NCBI GenBank assembly: GCA_022826585.1
Contig: JAJDUR010000094.1
Location: 1 to 64,000 of the forward strand
Direction: 5' to 3'
Length of the DNA: 64,000 nt
DNA from: Dehalococcoidia bacterium
GTDB lineage: Bacteria > Chloroflexota > Dehalococcoidia > Tepidiformales > Tepidiformaceae
Positions 7,603 to 15,852 of this stretch are shown here, piece after piece (position 1 is the first letter of the stretch; each line of letters opens with the position of its first letter). Both the position numbers and the translations under genes were made by a program. The notes beneath the pieces are model-generated. The model ran no database searches, was not told where the DNA came from, and worked only from the letters and a program-made list of their open reading frames with translations.

Positions 7603-8843
7603 CAGGCGGGAACCCCCTCGCGATCCTGGTAGGCAGCCTCGAAGCTCTCCACGGTTGCGTCGATTTCGAGGGCGGGGCCGAGGCTGTCGGCCACGGCCTC
7701 GGCGGTCTTGAAGCCGGCGCCCGTTATAAAGGCCACCACAAGCTCGTCGGGGTCGATTCTACCGGCAGCGGCCAGCTGCTTGACGCTGGCGACGGTCACG
7801 CCGCCGGCGGTCTCAGCAAATATGCCCTCGGTCTCGGCGAGCAGCTTCATGCCGGCGACGATCTCGTCGTCGCTGACGGAGGCGCAGGCGCCGTTCGTGT
7901 CCTTGAGCTGGACGAGGCTGTAGTAGCCGTCGGCGGGATTGCCGATGGCGAGCGACTTGGCGATGGTGTCGGGCCGCTGGGGGCGGAAATTCATGCTGCC
8001 CTCGGCCCAAGCGGTGGCGACGGGCGAGCAGCCCGTCGCCTGGGCGCCGCTCATGCGGGTCTGGGGCTCGTCGATGAGGCCGGCCTTGGCGAACTCGTTG
8101 AGGCCCTTGCGGATCTTGACGAAGAGCGAGCCGCTGGCGATGGGTACGACGCAGTGGTCGGGCGCGCGCCAGCCGAGCTGCTCGGCGACCTCGTAGCCGA
8201 GGGTCTTGGAACCCTCGGCGTAGTAGGGGCGCACGTTGACGTTGACGAAGGCCCAGTTGCGCGTGCCCGCGAGCTCGGCGCAGAGCCGGTTCACGGCGTC
8301 GTAGTTCCCGGCCACCTTCACGAGGGTGGGGCTGTAGATGCTGGAGCCGAGCACCTTGCCCGCCTCGAGGTCGTTGGGGATGACGACGACGGCCTCCATG
8401 CCGGCGGCGGCAGCGTGGGCGCTGACGCTGTTGGCGAGGTTGCCGGTGCTGGCGCAGGCGAGCTTCTCGTAGCCGAGCTCGCGGGCGCGGGAGCTGGCCA
8501 CCGCCACGACTCGGTCCTTGAAGGACCAGGTGGGGTTAGCGGTGTCGTTCTTGATGTAGAGGTTGGGGAGCCTCAGCGCCTTGCCGAGGTTCCTGGCGTG
8601 GATGAGGGGGGTGAAGCCCGCACCGATATTGATGGCGGAATCCGCGTCGCAGGGGAGGAACTCGCGGTAGCGCCAGAGGTTGGCCGGACGCGAGGCGATG
8701 GCCTCGCGGGAGACGGCCTTGCGGATGCCCTCGTCGTCGTAGACGACCTCGAGGGGTCCAAAACAGAAATCGCAGACGTGGAGCGCTGCGAGGGAGTAGT
8801 CGCGGCTGCATTCGCGGCAGCGCAGGTTTTGTGCGTAGGTCAT
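7602..8843 (-). CDS. Threonine-synthase-like PLP enzyme (possible homocysteine-forming enzyme)
   Basis: The 413-residue product begins with a zinc-ribbon-like module (two CxxC pairs: CREC and CDFC, residues 9-27) and continues as a fold-type II PLP enzyme with the PLP lysine in SFKDR, the phosphate loop in ASTGNLANS, and the C-terminal ITGAGFK of threonine synthase. Threonine synthase normally converts O-phosphohomoserine to threonine. Here it is the first gene after a SAM-I riboswitch and is coupled to NIL and sulfur-carrier genes. That context favours a methionine branch role: sulfur replacement on O-phosphohomoserine to give homocysteine. Plain threonine synthesis remains the default alternative. 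Confidence 0.9.
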   Translation of the reverse strand: MTYAQNLRCRECSRDYSLAALHVCDFCFGPLEVVYDDEGIRKAVSREAIASRPANLWRYREFLPCDADSAINIGAGFTPLIHARNLGKALRLPNLYIKNDTANPTWSFKDRVVAVASSRARELGYEKLACASTGNLANSVSAHAAAAGMEAVVVIPNDLEAGKVLGSSIYSPTLVKVAGNYDAVNRLCAELAGTRNWAFVNVNVRPYYAEGSKTLGYEVAEQLGWRAPDHCVVPIASGSLFVKIRKGLNEFAKAGLIDEPQTRMSGAQATGCSPVATAWAEGSMNFRPQRPDTIAKSLAIGNPADGYYSLVQLKDTNGACASVSDDEIVAGMKLLAETEGIFAETAGGVTVASVKQLAAAGRIDPDELVVAFITGAGFKTAEAVADSLGPALEIDATVESFEAAYQDREGVPA

Positions 8844-8927
8844 GCCTCTCTCTCGTGCATCGGGTGTCGCGTTGGCGTCACGCCCGGAAGGGGCGCTCGC
8901 CGGCGCGAGGCGGTGGGATCGCGAGGA

Positions 8928-8945
8928 TGGTCCCCTAGGGGACCA
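8928..8945 (-). promoter_or_regulatory. 18-nt perfect palindrome in the riboswitch-to-gene leader
   Basis: TGGTCCCCTAGGGGACCA is a perfect 18-nt palindrome between the SAM riboswitch and the start codon at 8843. It can fold as an 8- to 9-bp hairpin. No U-run follows, so if it is part of the expression platform it would act as a Rho-assisted terminator or structural element. The rest of 8844-9020 holds no gene I can support. Confidence 0.4.
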
Positions 8946-9020
8946 GGGACATGAACATTCGGCCCAGAGGTGCTGACATCATCTCTCCTCGTGCGCGGGC
9001 CGGGTCCTTGAGCACTGGCG

Positions 9021-9128
9021 CTCTCATCGTTCTCCCCCCAGGGGGATTCCGGCTTTGGCACCTTGTCTCCAAGGAGACAGGTTGCCCGGGCTTCACGGGG
9101 CCGGTTCCCTCCACCCGTCTGGATAAGG
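9021..9128 (-). promoter_or_regulatory. SAM-I (S-box) riboswitch
   Basis: Read on the minus strand the leader has the S-box signatures in order: CTTATC (9127-9122) opening P1, GGTGGAGGGAACCGGCCC, GTGAAGCCCGGGCAACC, AAGGTGCCAAAGCC and the closing GATGAG (9028-9023), which pairs with CTTATC to complete P1. These match the conserved GGAGGGA...GCCCGAUGAA...CGGCAACC...GGUGC-UAAUUCC pattern of SAM-I riboswitches. It controls the 8843-7044 operon, so that operon should respond to S-adenosylmethionine. Confidence 0.9.
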
Positions 9129-9236
9129 GCGGCACGCAGGCACTACTTGACGGAAACAGTACATCCGATCGGGGTGTGGGGGAAGGGCGGGAGCTAGCCG
9201 CCGTCGGTTCGCGCACGAGTCCGTAGACTCGCGGGG

Positions 9237-9608
9237 ATGGAACGCGAGCACTTCCGCGAGCTGGTGCGCGAGGCGCTGGAGTCGCTGCCGCGCGACCTGA
9301 TGGCGCGGGTGCAGAACGTGGAGATCGTGATCGAGTGGCGGCCCACGGCGCAGGACCGACACGACGCGGGAATCGGACCGGGGAGCACCCTGCTGGGGCT
9401 GTACCACGGCGTGCCCCTGCCCGACCGGGGCCACGAGGGCTACAACCTCGTGCTGCCGGACAAGATCAGCATCTACCAGGGGCCGATCGAGTCGATCTGC
9501 CAGACCGATGACGAAGTTCGGGAGCAGGTGCGGACGACCGTCCTGCACGAGATCGGCCACTACTTCGGCATCGACGACGACCGTCTGCACGAGCTGGGGA
9601 GGGGGTAG
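9237..9608 (+). CDS. Metallopeptidase family protein (zincin, possible minimal type)
   Basis: A 123-residue protein with a HExxH zinc motif (LHEIGHYFG) followed by D-D-x-R-L-H-E-L, the conserved end of the small zincin-like metallopeptidase family (COG3824). The N-terminal part (FRELVREALESLPRDL...VEIVIEWRP) also fits the family. A TAGACT box (9224-9229) lies 7 nt before the ATG, so the message is probably leaderless. It is divergent from the SAM-riboswitch operon. Substrate unknown. Confidence 0.88.
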   Translation: MEREHFRELVREALESLPRDLMARVQNVEIVIEWRPTAQDRHDAGIGPGSTLLGLYHGVPLPDRGHEGYNLVLPDKISIYQGPIESICQTDDEVREQVRTTVLHEIGHYFGIDDDRLHELGRG

Positions 9609-9690
9609 GGGGAGGAGAGCGCCGCTTGCGGACTCTCCCGCTCGACTGCTGCGCGCTCGCGAGGCGCGGCTGAGGGGAGAGTGGGGGCAC
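9609..9690. repeat. Palindromic GAGGAGAGCG-type intergenic repeat, copy 1
   Basis: The gap after the metallopeptidase stop starts GGGGGAGGAGAGCGCCGC and ends GCTGAGGGGAGAGTGGGG. It shares a 22-nt stretch (start CGCTCGACTG, end GCGCGCTCGC) exactly with the copy at 34199-34397, and the GGAGAGCGCCGC boundary with the copy at 58118-58252. It is made of short GC palindromes between GAGGAGAGCG/TGAGGGGAGAG boundaries. Confidence 0.7.
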
Positions 9691-9703
9691 CGACCACCGG
9701 CGC

Positions 9704-10858
9704 CTAGTCGTCGAGGGCGCGGCGGGCGAGCTGTTCGAGGGCGCGGTCCTCGAGCGGGGGGTTGTGGAGGCCGGCGCGGACGTCGCGGTAGTAGCGCTCG
9801 ATGGGGCGCTGCTTTTGCAGGCTCACGCCGCCGACGACGCGCATGGCTTCGTCGACCGCCTCGATGGCGTTGTTGAGGGCATCGACCTTGGCGATAGCGA
9901 CGCGGTCGGCGGCGGGCATGCCCTCGTCCTCGCCCGACTCCCAGGCAGCGGCGGCATCCGCGATGAGGGCGTGGTTGCGCTGGAGGAGCAGGTCGATGCG
10001 GGCGATGCGGCGGCGGACCCCGGGGAACTCGGCGATGGTGCGAAGGCCGGTGGGGGTGCGCGTGCGGGCGAAGTCGACGGCGTAGTCGCGGGCGGCGCGG
10101 GCGACGCCGGTGGTGGTGGCGGCCACGCCGAGGGCGAACCAGACGCCGCTGGCGCGGCCGCGGGGGCTCGGTTTGGCCTTGTTGCGGTAGCCGAGGAAGC
10201 GGTCCTCGCCGAGGCGCACGCCCTCGATCACGAGGTCGTGGCTGCCGCTGGCGCGCATGCCGAGGGCGTCCCAGGTCTCGTCGATGCGGATGCCGGGGTC
10301 GTCGCGCAGGACCATGAAGTCGGCGACGTCGGCCGGGCCGCCGTCCGGGGAGTCGAGGCGGGCGAGGACGGGCATGTACCAGAGCTCGGGGGCGAGGGTG
10401 ACGAAGGTCTTGCGGCCCTCCAGCACCCAGCCGCCCTCTACGGGGGTGGCGGTGGTCTCGGGGATGCCGCCGCCGGCGGGGCTGCCGAGCCCCTCCTCGG
10501 TGGCGGCGGTGTTCACGAGCCGCCCCTCCTCGACGGCGCCGCGGCAGAGCTCGTCGAACCACTCCCGCGGGTAGATGGGGGACTCGCGCTCGGCGCCGAA
10601 GCGGATGAGGTGCATGTTGAGCGAGAGGGCGGTGGAGCCGTCGCCCCGCGCAAGCGCCTCCTGGACGCGCACGAACCCGGAGAGCGGAAGCTCGTAGCCA
10701 CCGTGCGAGCGAGGCACGGTGAGCTTCATGAAGCCGGCCTCGCGCAGCTCGGCGAAGTTCTCGTGGGGGAATGAGCCCTCGCGGTCGTGCCGGGCGGCGC
10801 GCTCGGCGAAGCGCTCGGCCAGGGAGGAGGCGGTGGCGACCCAGTCGCGCTCGGACAT
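9704..10858 (-). CDS. Acyl-CoA dehydrogenase-family flavoprotein
   Basis: This 384-residue protein has the three ACAD regions: an all-alpha N-terminus, a beta-domain (VEGGWVLEGRKTFVT, then MRASGSHDLVIEGVRL) and a C-terminal helical domain ending RDVRAGLHNPP. The last motif is typical of the branch that includes DszC/flavin-dependent monooxygenases and other ACAD-like oxidases, so a dehydrogenase role on a CoA ester is not certain. A TAGACT box lies 7 nt before the ATG (10871-10866), and this box is part of a 21-bp direct repeat whose second copy is at 11211-11231. Confidence 0.88.
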   Translation of the reverse strand: MSERDWVATASSLAERFAERAARHDREGSFPHENFAELREAGFMKLTVPRSHGGYELPLSGFVRVQEALARGDGSTALSLNMHLIRFGAERESPIYPREWFDELCRGAVEEGRLVNTAATEEGLGSPAGGGIPETTATPVEGGWVLEGRKTFVTLAPELWYMPVLARLDSPDGGPADVADFMVLRDDPGIRIDETWDALGMRASGSHDLVIEGVRLGEDRFLGYRNKAKPSPRGRASGVWFALGVAATTTGVARAARDYAVDFARTRTPTGLRTIAEFPGVRRRIARIDLLLQRNHALIADAAAAWESGEDEGMPAADRVAIAKVDALNNAIEAVDEAMRVVGGVSLQKQRPIERYYRDVRAGLHNPPLEDRALEQLARRALDD

Positions 10859-10878
10859 GGCCCGCAGTCTAGCGGCTT
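10858..10878. repeat. 21-bp direct repeat, left copy
   Basis: The 21 bases starting TGGCCCGCAG and ending TAGCGGCTT recur exactly at 11211-11231. The two copies flank a 332-bp segment with the DUF2188 gene. This copy carries the -10 box and first base of the start of the acyl-CoA dehydrogenase gene. Confidence 0.85.
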
Positions 10879-10923
10879 CTGTATCCAGACTGGCCCACCG
10901 CCTTTGGAGGAGCCTCGGGTGCC

Positions 10924-11157
10924 CTACCCCCTTGGGGGATGAGGGTCACGTGCTCCCGGAGCTGTATCCCTAGCTCGGATCTTCCCGTCGCGACCATGGA
11001 TGAAGAGCTCGCCACGGTTGGGACCACGCAACGTGCGGCCGTACTCGATGGCGTCCTTCTGGGTTCGATGATCGGAGTAGGCGCCCTTCATTCCCTCTCG
11101 TACCACCCCCCAGCCCTTCTTCCTGGGTACGACGTGGACGTTATCTCGATTCGGCAC
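10924..11157 (-). CDS. DUF2188-domain protein
   Basis: I use the GTG at 11157 because GGAGG lies 6 nt upstream and the resulting 77-residue length fits the family. The sequence has the DUF2188 pattern: NVHVVPRKKGWGVVREG followed by a Q-x-D-A-x2-Y helix (TQKDAIEYGRTL) and ELFIHGRDGKIRARD. Proteins of this type are small, cytoplasmic and of unknown function, often horizontally moved. The gene is bracketed by a 21-bp direct repeat and interrupts the space between two divergent conserved genes, so it looks inserted. Confidence 0.82.
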   Translation of the reverse strand: MPNRDNVHVVPRKKGWGVVREGMKGAYSDHRTQKDAIEYGRTLRGPNRGELFIHGRDGKIRARDTAPGARDPHPPRG

Positions 11158-11210
11158 GCCTATCCTCCGTTCACGTTGCCCGACCCGTTTGAGTAGGGCC
11201 CGTTCCAGTT

Positions 11211-11231
11211 TGGCCCGCAGTCTAGCGGCTT
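11211..11231. repeat. 21-bp direct repeat, right copy
   Basis: Exact second copy of 10858-10878. It lies just before the moxR promoter (TATACT at 11256-11261). Together they mark the ends of an inserted segment or a tandem duplication. Confidence 0.85.
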
Positions 11232-11297
11232 GCCCGACGGAGGCGAGCAGATTGCTATACTCAATCTTCTCCGCCCGATCTGGCATGGAGCAACGCC

Positions 11298-12248
11298 TTG
11301 GAAGAGCCAAAGCTCGTTTCACAACGAATCATCGAGAACGTCGAGAAGGTCATCGTGGGGAAGGATCGCGAGCTGCGGCTGGCGATTACCGCCCTGCTCT
11401 GCGGCGGCCACATGCTCGTGGAGGACGTGCCCGGGGTCGGCAAGACAATGCTCGCCCGCGCCCTGGCGCTCTCCACGGGGTGCAGCTTCAAGCGCATCCA
11501 GTTCACGCCCGACCTGCTTCCGAGCGACGTGACGGGCGTGTCGATCTTCAACCAGAAGTCCGGGGACTTCGAGTTCCGGGAGGGGCCGATCGTGGCCCAG
11601 ATCGTCCTCGCCGACGAGATCAACCGGGCCACGCCGAAGACGCAGTCCTCGCTGCTGGAGGCGATGGAAGAGCGGCAGATGACGGTGGACGGGGTGACGC
11701 ACGTGATGCCCTCGCCCTTCATGGTGATGGCGACGCAGAACCCCATCGAGTACGAGGGCACGTTCCCGCTGCCGGAAGCGCAGCTCGACCGATTCCTGAT
11801 CCGGGTGAACCTGGGCTACCCGAGCGCGCAGGACGAGGTGACGGTTCTGGACGACCAGCAGGTCGCCCACCCGATCGACAGCCTGCAGGCGGTGACGGAC
11901 GCAAGCGAGATCCGGCAGCTGCAGCGGGCCGTGCGCGAGGTCTACATCGACCCGCTCATCAAGCAGTACATCGTGGGGCTTGCGGGCTCGACGCGGACGC
12001 ACGAGAACGTCTACCTGGGGGCGAGCCCGCGAGGCTCGATCGCCCTGTTCCGCACCTCGCAGGCGCGGGCGCTGCTGGAGGGCCGCGACTACGTGATCCC
12101 GGACGACGTGAAGGAGCTCGCTTTCGTGACGCTGGGGCACCGGGTGATCGTGAGCCCGGGGGCCCGGGTGAAGGGCGCAACCGCGGCGGACGTGGTGGCG
12201 GACTGCCTGGCGCGGGTTCCCGTGCCGGGCGCGCGCGCCCGGGCCTGA
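11298..12248 (+). CDS. MoxR-family AAA+ ATPase
   Basis: A 316-residue AAA+ protein with Walker A GVGKT (residues 46-50), Walker [10 protein letters not shown] near 110, sensor 1 in [22 protein letters not shown], and an arginine-rich lid. This is a typical MoxR ATPase, a chaperone-like factor that works with von Willebrand/DUF58 partners. The start is TTG 11298 with GGAG (11287-11290). A TATACT box at 11256-11261 should drive the operon moxR-DUF58-transglutaminase-like; the next gene begins 8 nt after its stop. Confidence 0.94.
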   Translation: MEEPKLVSQRIIENVEKVIVGKDRELRLAITALLCGGHMLVEDVPGVGKTMLARALALSTGCSFKRIQFTPDLLPSDVTGVSIFNQKSGDFEFREGPIVAQIVLADEINRATPKTQSSLLEAMEERQMTVDGVTHVMPSPFMVMATQNPIEYEGTFPLPEAQLDRFLIRVNLGYPSAQDEVTVLDDQQVAHPIDSLQAVTDASEIRQLQRAVREVYIDPLIKQYIVGLAGSTRTHENVYLGASPRGSIALFRTSQARALLEGRDYVIPDDVKELAFVTLGHRVIVSPGARVKGATAADVVADCLARVPVPGARARA

Positions 12249-12256
12249 GGCCGGGA

Positions 12257-13510
12257 ATGCTGCGGCGGGTGCTGGCGTGGCCCTTTGCGCCGCAGCGGCG
12301 CACGCTCACGCTGCTCCTCGCGATCCTCGTGGCGGCGGTGTTCATCGCCACGGGGACGGGGTTCTGGCTGCTGTACCGGATCGCCTACATCGTGGCGCTG
12401 GGCGTTCCCGTCGCCCTCATCATCAGCTGGCTGAACACGCGCGCGCTGGAGGTGAACGTGGACCGGCGGACGCTGCGGGGGCAGGTGGGGCAGGAGGCGG
12501 AGGAACTGATCGAGGTCAGCAACCGCAGCATCATCCCGAAGCTCTGGGTGGAGCTGGAGGATCCCTGCGAGCTGCCCGGCCACACGTCGCGCCGGGCGGT
12601 GGTCATCCCCAGCCGGGGGCTGCGGAGCTGGGTGGTGCAGACGACATTGGAGCGTCGCGGGCTGTACGACTGGGGCCCGCTGCTCGTGCGGGGGGGCGAC
12701 CCGTTCGGGATTTTCTACACGGAGCGGCGCTACGGGGTGCGCCAGCAGATCCTGGTGTACCCGCGGGTGGTGGACCTGCCGCGCTTCCAGACACCGCCGG
12801 CGAGCCTGCCGGGGGAGGGGCGCTTCCGCCGGCGGACGCACTACATCACGCCGAACGCGAGCGGCATCCGCGACTACGCGCCGGGAGACCCCCTGAGCCG
12901 CATCCACTGGCGCTCCACCGCGCACACGGGCGAGCTGATGGTGAAGACGTTCGAGCTCGACCCCACGAGCGACATCTGGGTGATCGCGGACATGGAAGGC
13001 AGCGTCCAGGCGGGGGAGGGCGACGAGAGCACGGAGGAGTACATCGTCACGGTGGCGGCGAGCGTGGCCCAGCGGTACATCTCGGCGAACCGCTCGGTGG
13101 GGCTGATGGCGTTCGGGGAGGAGTACACGGTGGTCGAGGCGGAGCGGGGGCAGCAGCAGCTTTCGCGCATCCTGGAGTCGCTGGCGGTGGCGAAGGCGGC
13201 GGGGGAGGCGCCGCTGGGGAACCTGCTGATCGAGGAGCAGCGCCGCTTCGGGCGTCACACGACGCTCGTGCTGGTGACGGCATCGACGGACAGCAACTGG
13301 GTCTCGCCGGTGCAGGCGCTGGTCCAGCGGGGGGTGCGGGTGGCGGTGGTGCTGGTGGACCCGAGCACGTTCGGGGGCGAGGGCTCGCCCCTGCTGCTGT
13401 ACGGAGAACTGACGGCGAGCGACATCCTGACGTACGTGGTGGCGCAGGGGGATGACCTCGCCTTCGCCCTGAGCAGCAGCGCCGTGGGAGCGGAAGCGTG
13501 GCAGAGCTAG
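12257..13510 (+). CDS. DUF58-domain membrane-anchored protein
   Basis: The ATG at 12257 gives 417 residues: two N-terminal transmembrane helices (about 15-60), a beta-rich region (VPSRGL-type strands) and the DUF58 signature RDYAPGDPLSRIHWRSTAHTGELMV, followed by a von Willebrand-A-like domain (IWVIADMEGS, VTASTDSNW). DUF58 proteins pair with MoxR ATPases in cell-envelope or stress functions. It overlaps the transglutaminase-like gene by 13 nt, so translation is coupled. Confidence 0.93.
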   Translation: MLRRVLAWPFAPQRRTLTLLLAILVAAVFIATGTGFWLLYRIAYIVALGVPVALIISWLNTRALEVNVDRRTLRGQVGQEAEELIEVSNRSIIPKLWVELEDPCELPGHTSRRAVVIPSRGLRSWVVQTTLERRGLYDWGPLLVRGGDPFGIFYTERRYGVRQQILVYPRVVDLPRFQTPPASLPGEGRFRRRTHYITPNASGIRDYAPGDPLSRIHWRSTAHTGELMVKTFELDPTSDIWVIADMEGSVQAGEGDESTEEYIVTVAASVAQRYISANRSVGLMAFGEEYTVVEAERGQQQLSRILESLAVAKAAGEAPLGNLLIEEQRRFGRHTTLVLVTASTDSNWVSPVQALVQRGVRVAVVLVDPSTFGGEGSPLLLYGELTASDILTYVVAQGDDLAFALSSSAVGAEAWQS

Positions 13511-15852
13511 AGGCGCAACCGCCGCAGGAGACGGGCTCGCGCCTGCGACGCTTCGTCGTCAATGCCCCGCAGCTGGTGATGGGCTGGGAGGACTGGCTCA
13601 CGTTCGCGCCGGCGCTGGTGGTGTACCTGTCGATCGCGATCGCGATCCAGCAGGCGAACTGGGTGCGTGACTTCCCCTCGCTGGTGCCGGCGGTGATCGG
13701 CGGGCTGGTGATCGGGCTGCTGGCGGCGCGCACGCGCACGAGCCAGTTCATCGTGCATCCGGTCGCGCTGCTGTTCGGGCTGATGGTGCTGACCCTCTCG
13801 GCGGCGCCCTTCGGAGACGGGCCCACGATCATGGCGCGGGTCGAGGACATCGTGGCGCGCATGAACGAGTGGGTGCTCGTCGTGCGCGAGGACGACGTGA
13901 GCAACGACAACCTGCCGTTCGTGCTGCTGGTGCACGCGCTGGGGGTGCTGGGGGCGTACCTGGCGGCGTGGGCGGTGTTCCGCTGGCGGAACGCGTGGAT
14001 CGCCGTGGCGCCGGCGTGCGCGGGGCTGCTGGGCATCATCGCGACGACCTCGGGCCGCCCGAGCAGCGCCTTCCTGATGTTCTCGATCGGGGCGCTGCTG
14101 CTGATCTCGCGCCTGCACATGCAGCGCTCGTTCTCGCGCTGGGACCGGACGAGGGTCGAGTACCCGGAGTGGATGAGCCTGCAGGCGGCGCAGCTCGCAT
14201 TCGTGCTGACGATCGTGATGGTGGTGATCGCGTGGCAGGTGCCGCTGGGGCGGCAGGCGGACGCCATCGACGCGACCATCGACTACGTGACGGAGCCGAT
14301 CGAGCAGGCGCTGGAACCGCTCGATCGCTTCTTCTACAACCTGGCCGGCGGGGGCGGGAACTTCCACAAGTTCGGGAGGACGCTCCCCATCCGGGGCGAC
14401 GTGAGCCTGGGCCAGAAGGTGCTGTTCGAGGTGCGGGGCGAGAACCTTGGGCTTGTGCGGGGCACGAGCTACGACGAGTACACGGGCTCGGGCTGGCGCT
14501 CTTCGGGACGCGACGAGGAAGAGGTGAACGCGGGCGATCCGACGACGGCCGACCTGCAGCAGCGGGCCTACCGGGACCGCATCATCGTCACCACCGAGAT
14601 CGAGGTCTTCGACGACGAGGAGACGCTGTTCTCGATCGGGACGCCGCTGGGAGCCAACATCGACTCGATCGCGGACCTGCCGGAAGCCTTCCCGGGCGAC
14701 ATCGAGCGCATCCGCAGCCAGGTGGACCTGCAGGAGGGCGACCGCTATCGCGTGGCGGGCACGGTCAGCATCGCCTCGCCCGACGACCTGCGGGCGGACG
14801 GGGTGAACTACCCCGAGTGGGTGCGCGAGCGCTACCTGCAGCTTCCCGACGACCTGCCCGAGCGGGTGTACGACGAGACCGCGCGCGTGACCGAGGGGGT
14901 GACGAACCCGTACGATCTGGCGAAGGCGATCGAGGCCTACATCCTCGAGTTCGAGCTCGACATGAGCGTGCGCTCGGCGCCCTCGCGCCGGGACGTGGTC
15001 GACTATTTCCTGTTCGACCTGCAGCGGGGCTACTTCGACTATTTCTCGACGGCGATGACGGTGATGCTGCGGACGCAGGGCGTGCCAGCGCGGGTGGCGG
15101 TGGGCTACGTGCTCGACCCGGAGGACTTCGCGGAGGGCACGTTCGCGGTGCGGAAGAACGACGCCTACTCGTGGGTGGAGGTGTACTTCCCGACCTACGG
15201 CTGGGTGGACTTCAACCCGTCGGACGAGCTGACGCTCGTGGGGACGACGCTCGAGGACCTGATGGACGGGACGACGGAGGTAACGCTCCTGGACGTCGAG
15301 TTCGAGCTGATCCCGATCGAGAACCCGCTGGAGGAGCAGGCCGAGCTCCTCAACCAGCTGCTGGCGCCAGTCGACCTGGAGCGCGAGCAGGGGCCGCCGT
15401 GGATCATCATCTGGAGCGTGGGGGGCGTGCTGGCGGCGCTGGCGATCGTCTCGCTCTCGGGGCGCGTGTACTGGGCCTGGGGGCTGCGGGGGCTGAGCGG
15501 GATGCCGCGGCAGTGGGGCAGCATCGAACGGCTTGCGGGCTGGGCGGGTCTGCGGGCGGAGGAATCGGAGACGGTGCGCCAGTGGGGGGAGCGGATCGGC
15601 GAGACGCTCGAACGGCCGGAGGAAGCGACGGCGCTCAGCACGGCCTTCGAGGAGGCGCGGTACGGCCCGCCGGACCTGGAGCGCACGGACGCCGAGGAGA
15701 CGGGCGACGCCTACCGGATCCTGCGGAACGCCCTGGCCGCCCGCATCTTCGGGCGGCGGGCAGCGCGCCGGGACGAGGCGGAGGAAGCGGACGTGGAGAC
15801 GCCCGAAGGGGAGGTCGTGGAGGACGAGGAGTTCGACGAGGACGACGCCTGA
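13498..15852 (+). CDS. DUF3488/transglutaminase-like membrane protein with replaced catalytic triad
   Basis: This 784-residue protein starts at GTG 13498. About six transmembrane helices lie in residues 24-255, then an extracytoplasmic transglutaminase-like domain (about 450-590), one more helix near 640-660 and a charged cytoplasmic tail resembling DUF4129. In active family members the triad is Cys (GYC), His (HAW) and Asp (FDPT). Here the same places read GYFDYF (Phe513), AYSWVEV (Tyr557) and DFNPSD (Asn573). All three catalytic residues are therefore missing, so it is probably a structural or binding protein rather than a peptidase or transglutaminase. Its stop TGA and the YchF stop share the palindrome TGATCA. 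Confidence 0.92.
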   Translation: MAELEAQPPQETGSRLRRFVVNAPQLVMGWEDWLTFAPALVVYLSIAIAIQQANWVRDFPSLVPAVIGGLVIGLLAARTRTSQFIVHPVALLFGLMVLTLSAAPFGDGPTIMARVEDIVARMNEWVLVVREDDVSNDNLPFVLLVHALGVLGAYLAAWAVFRWRNAWIAVAPACAGLLGIIATTSGRPSSAFLMFSIGALLLISRLHMQRSFSRWDRTRVEYPEWMSLQAAQLAFVLTIVMVVIAWQVPLGRQADAIDATIDYVTEPIEQALEPLDRFFYNLAGGGGNFHKFGRTLPIRGDVSLGQKVLFEVRGENLGLVRGTSYDEYTGSGWRSSGRDEEEVNAGDPTTADLQQRAYRDRIIVTTEIEVFDDEETLFSIGTPLGANIDSIADLPEAFPGDIERIRSQVDLQEGDRYRVAGTVSIASPDDLRADGVNYPEWVRERYLQLPDDLPERVYDETARVTEGVTNPYDLAKAIEAYILEFELDMSVRSAPSRRDVVDYFLFDLQRGYFDYFSTAMTVMLRTQGVPARVAVGYVLDPEDFAEGTFAVRKNDAYSWVEVYFPTYGWVDFNPSDELTLVGTTLEDLMDGTTEVTLLDVEFELIPIENPLEEQAELLNQLLAPVDLEREQGPPWIIIWSVGGVLAALAIVSLSGRVYWAWGLRGLSGMPRQWGSIERLAGWAGLRAEESETVRQWGERIGETLERPEEATALSTAFEEARYGPPDLERTDAEETGDAYRILRNALAARIFGRRAARRDEAEEADVETPEGEVVEDEEFDEDDA

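Noticed and set aside
11189-12256. Upstream extension of the DUF58 frame over moxR
   Set aside because: That part is a frame shadow of moxR; the DUF58 protein begins at ATG 12257.
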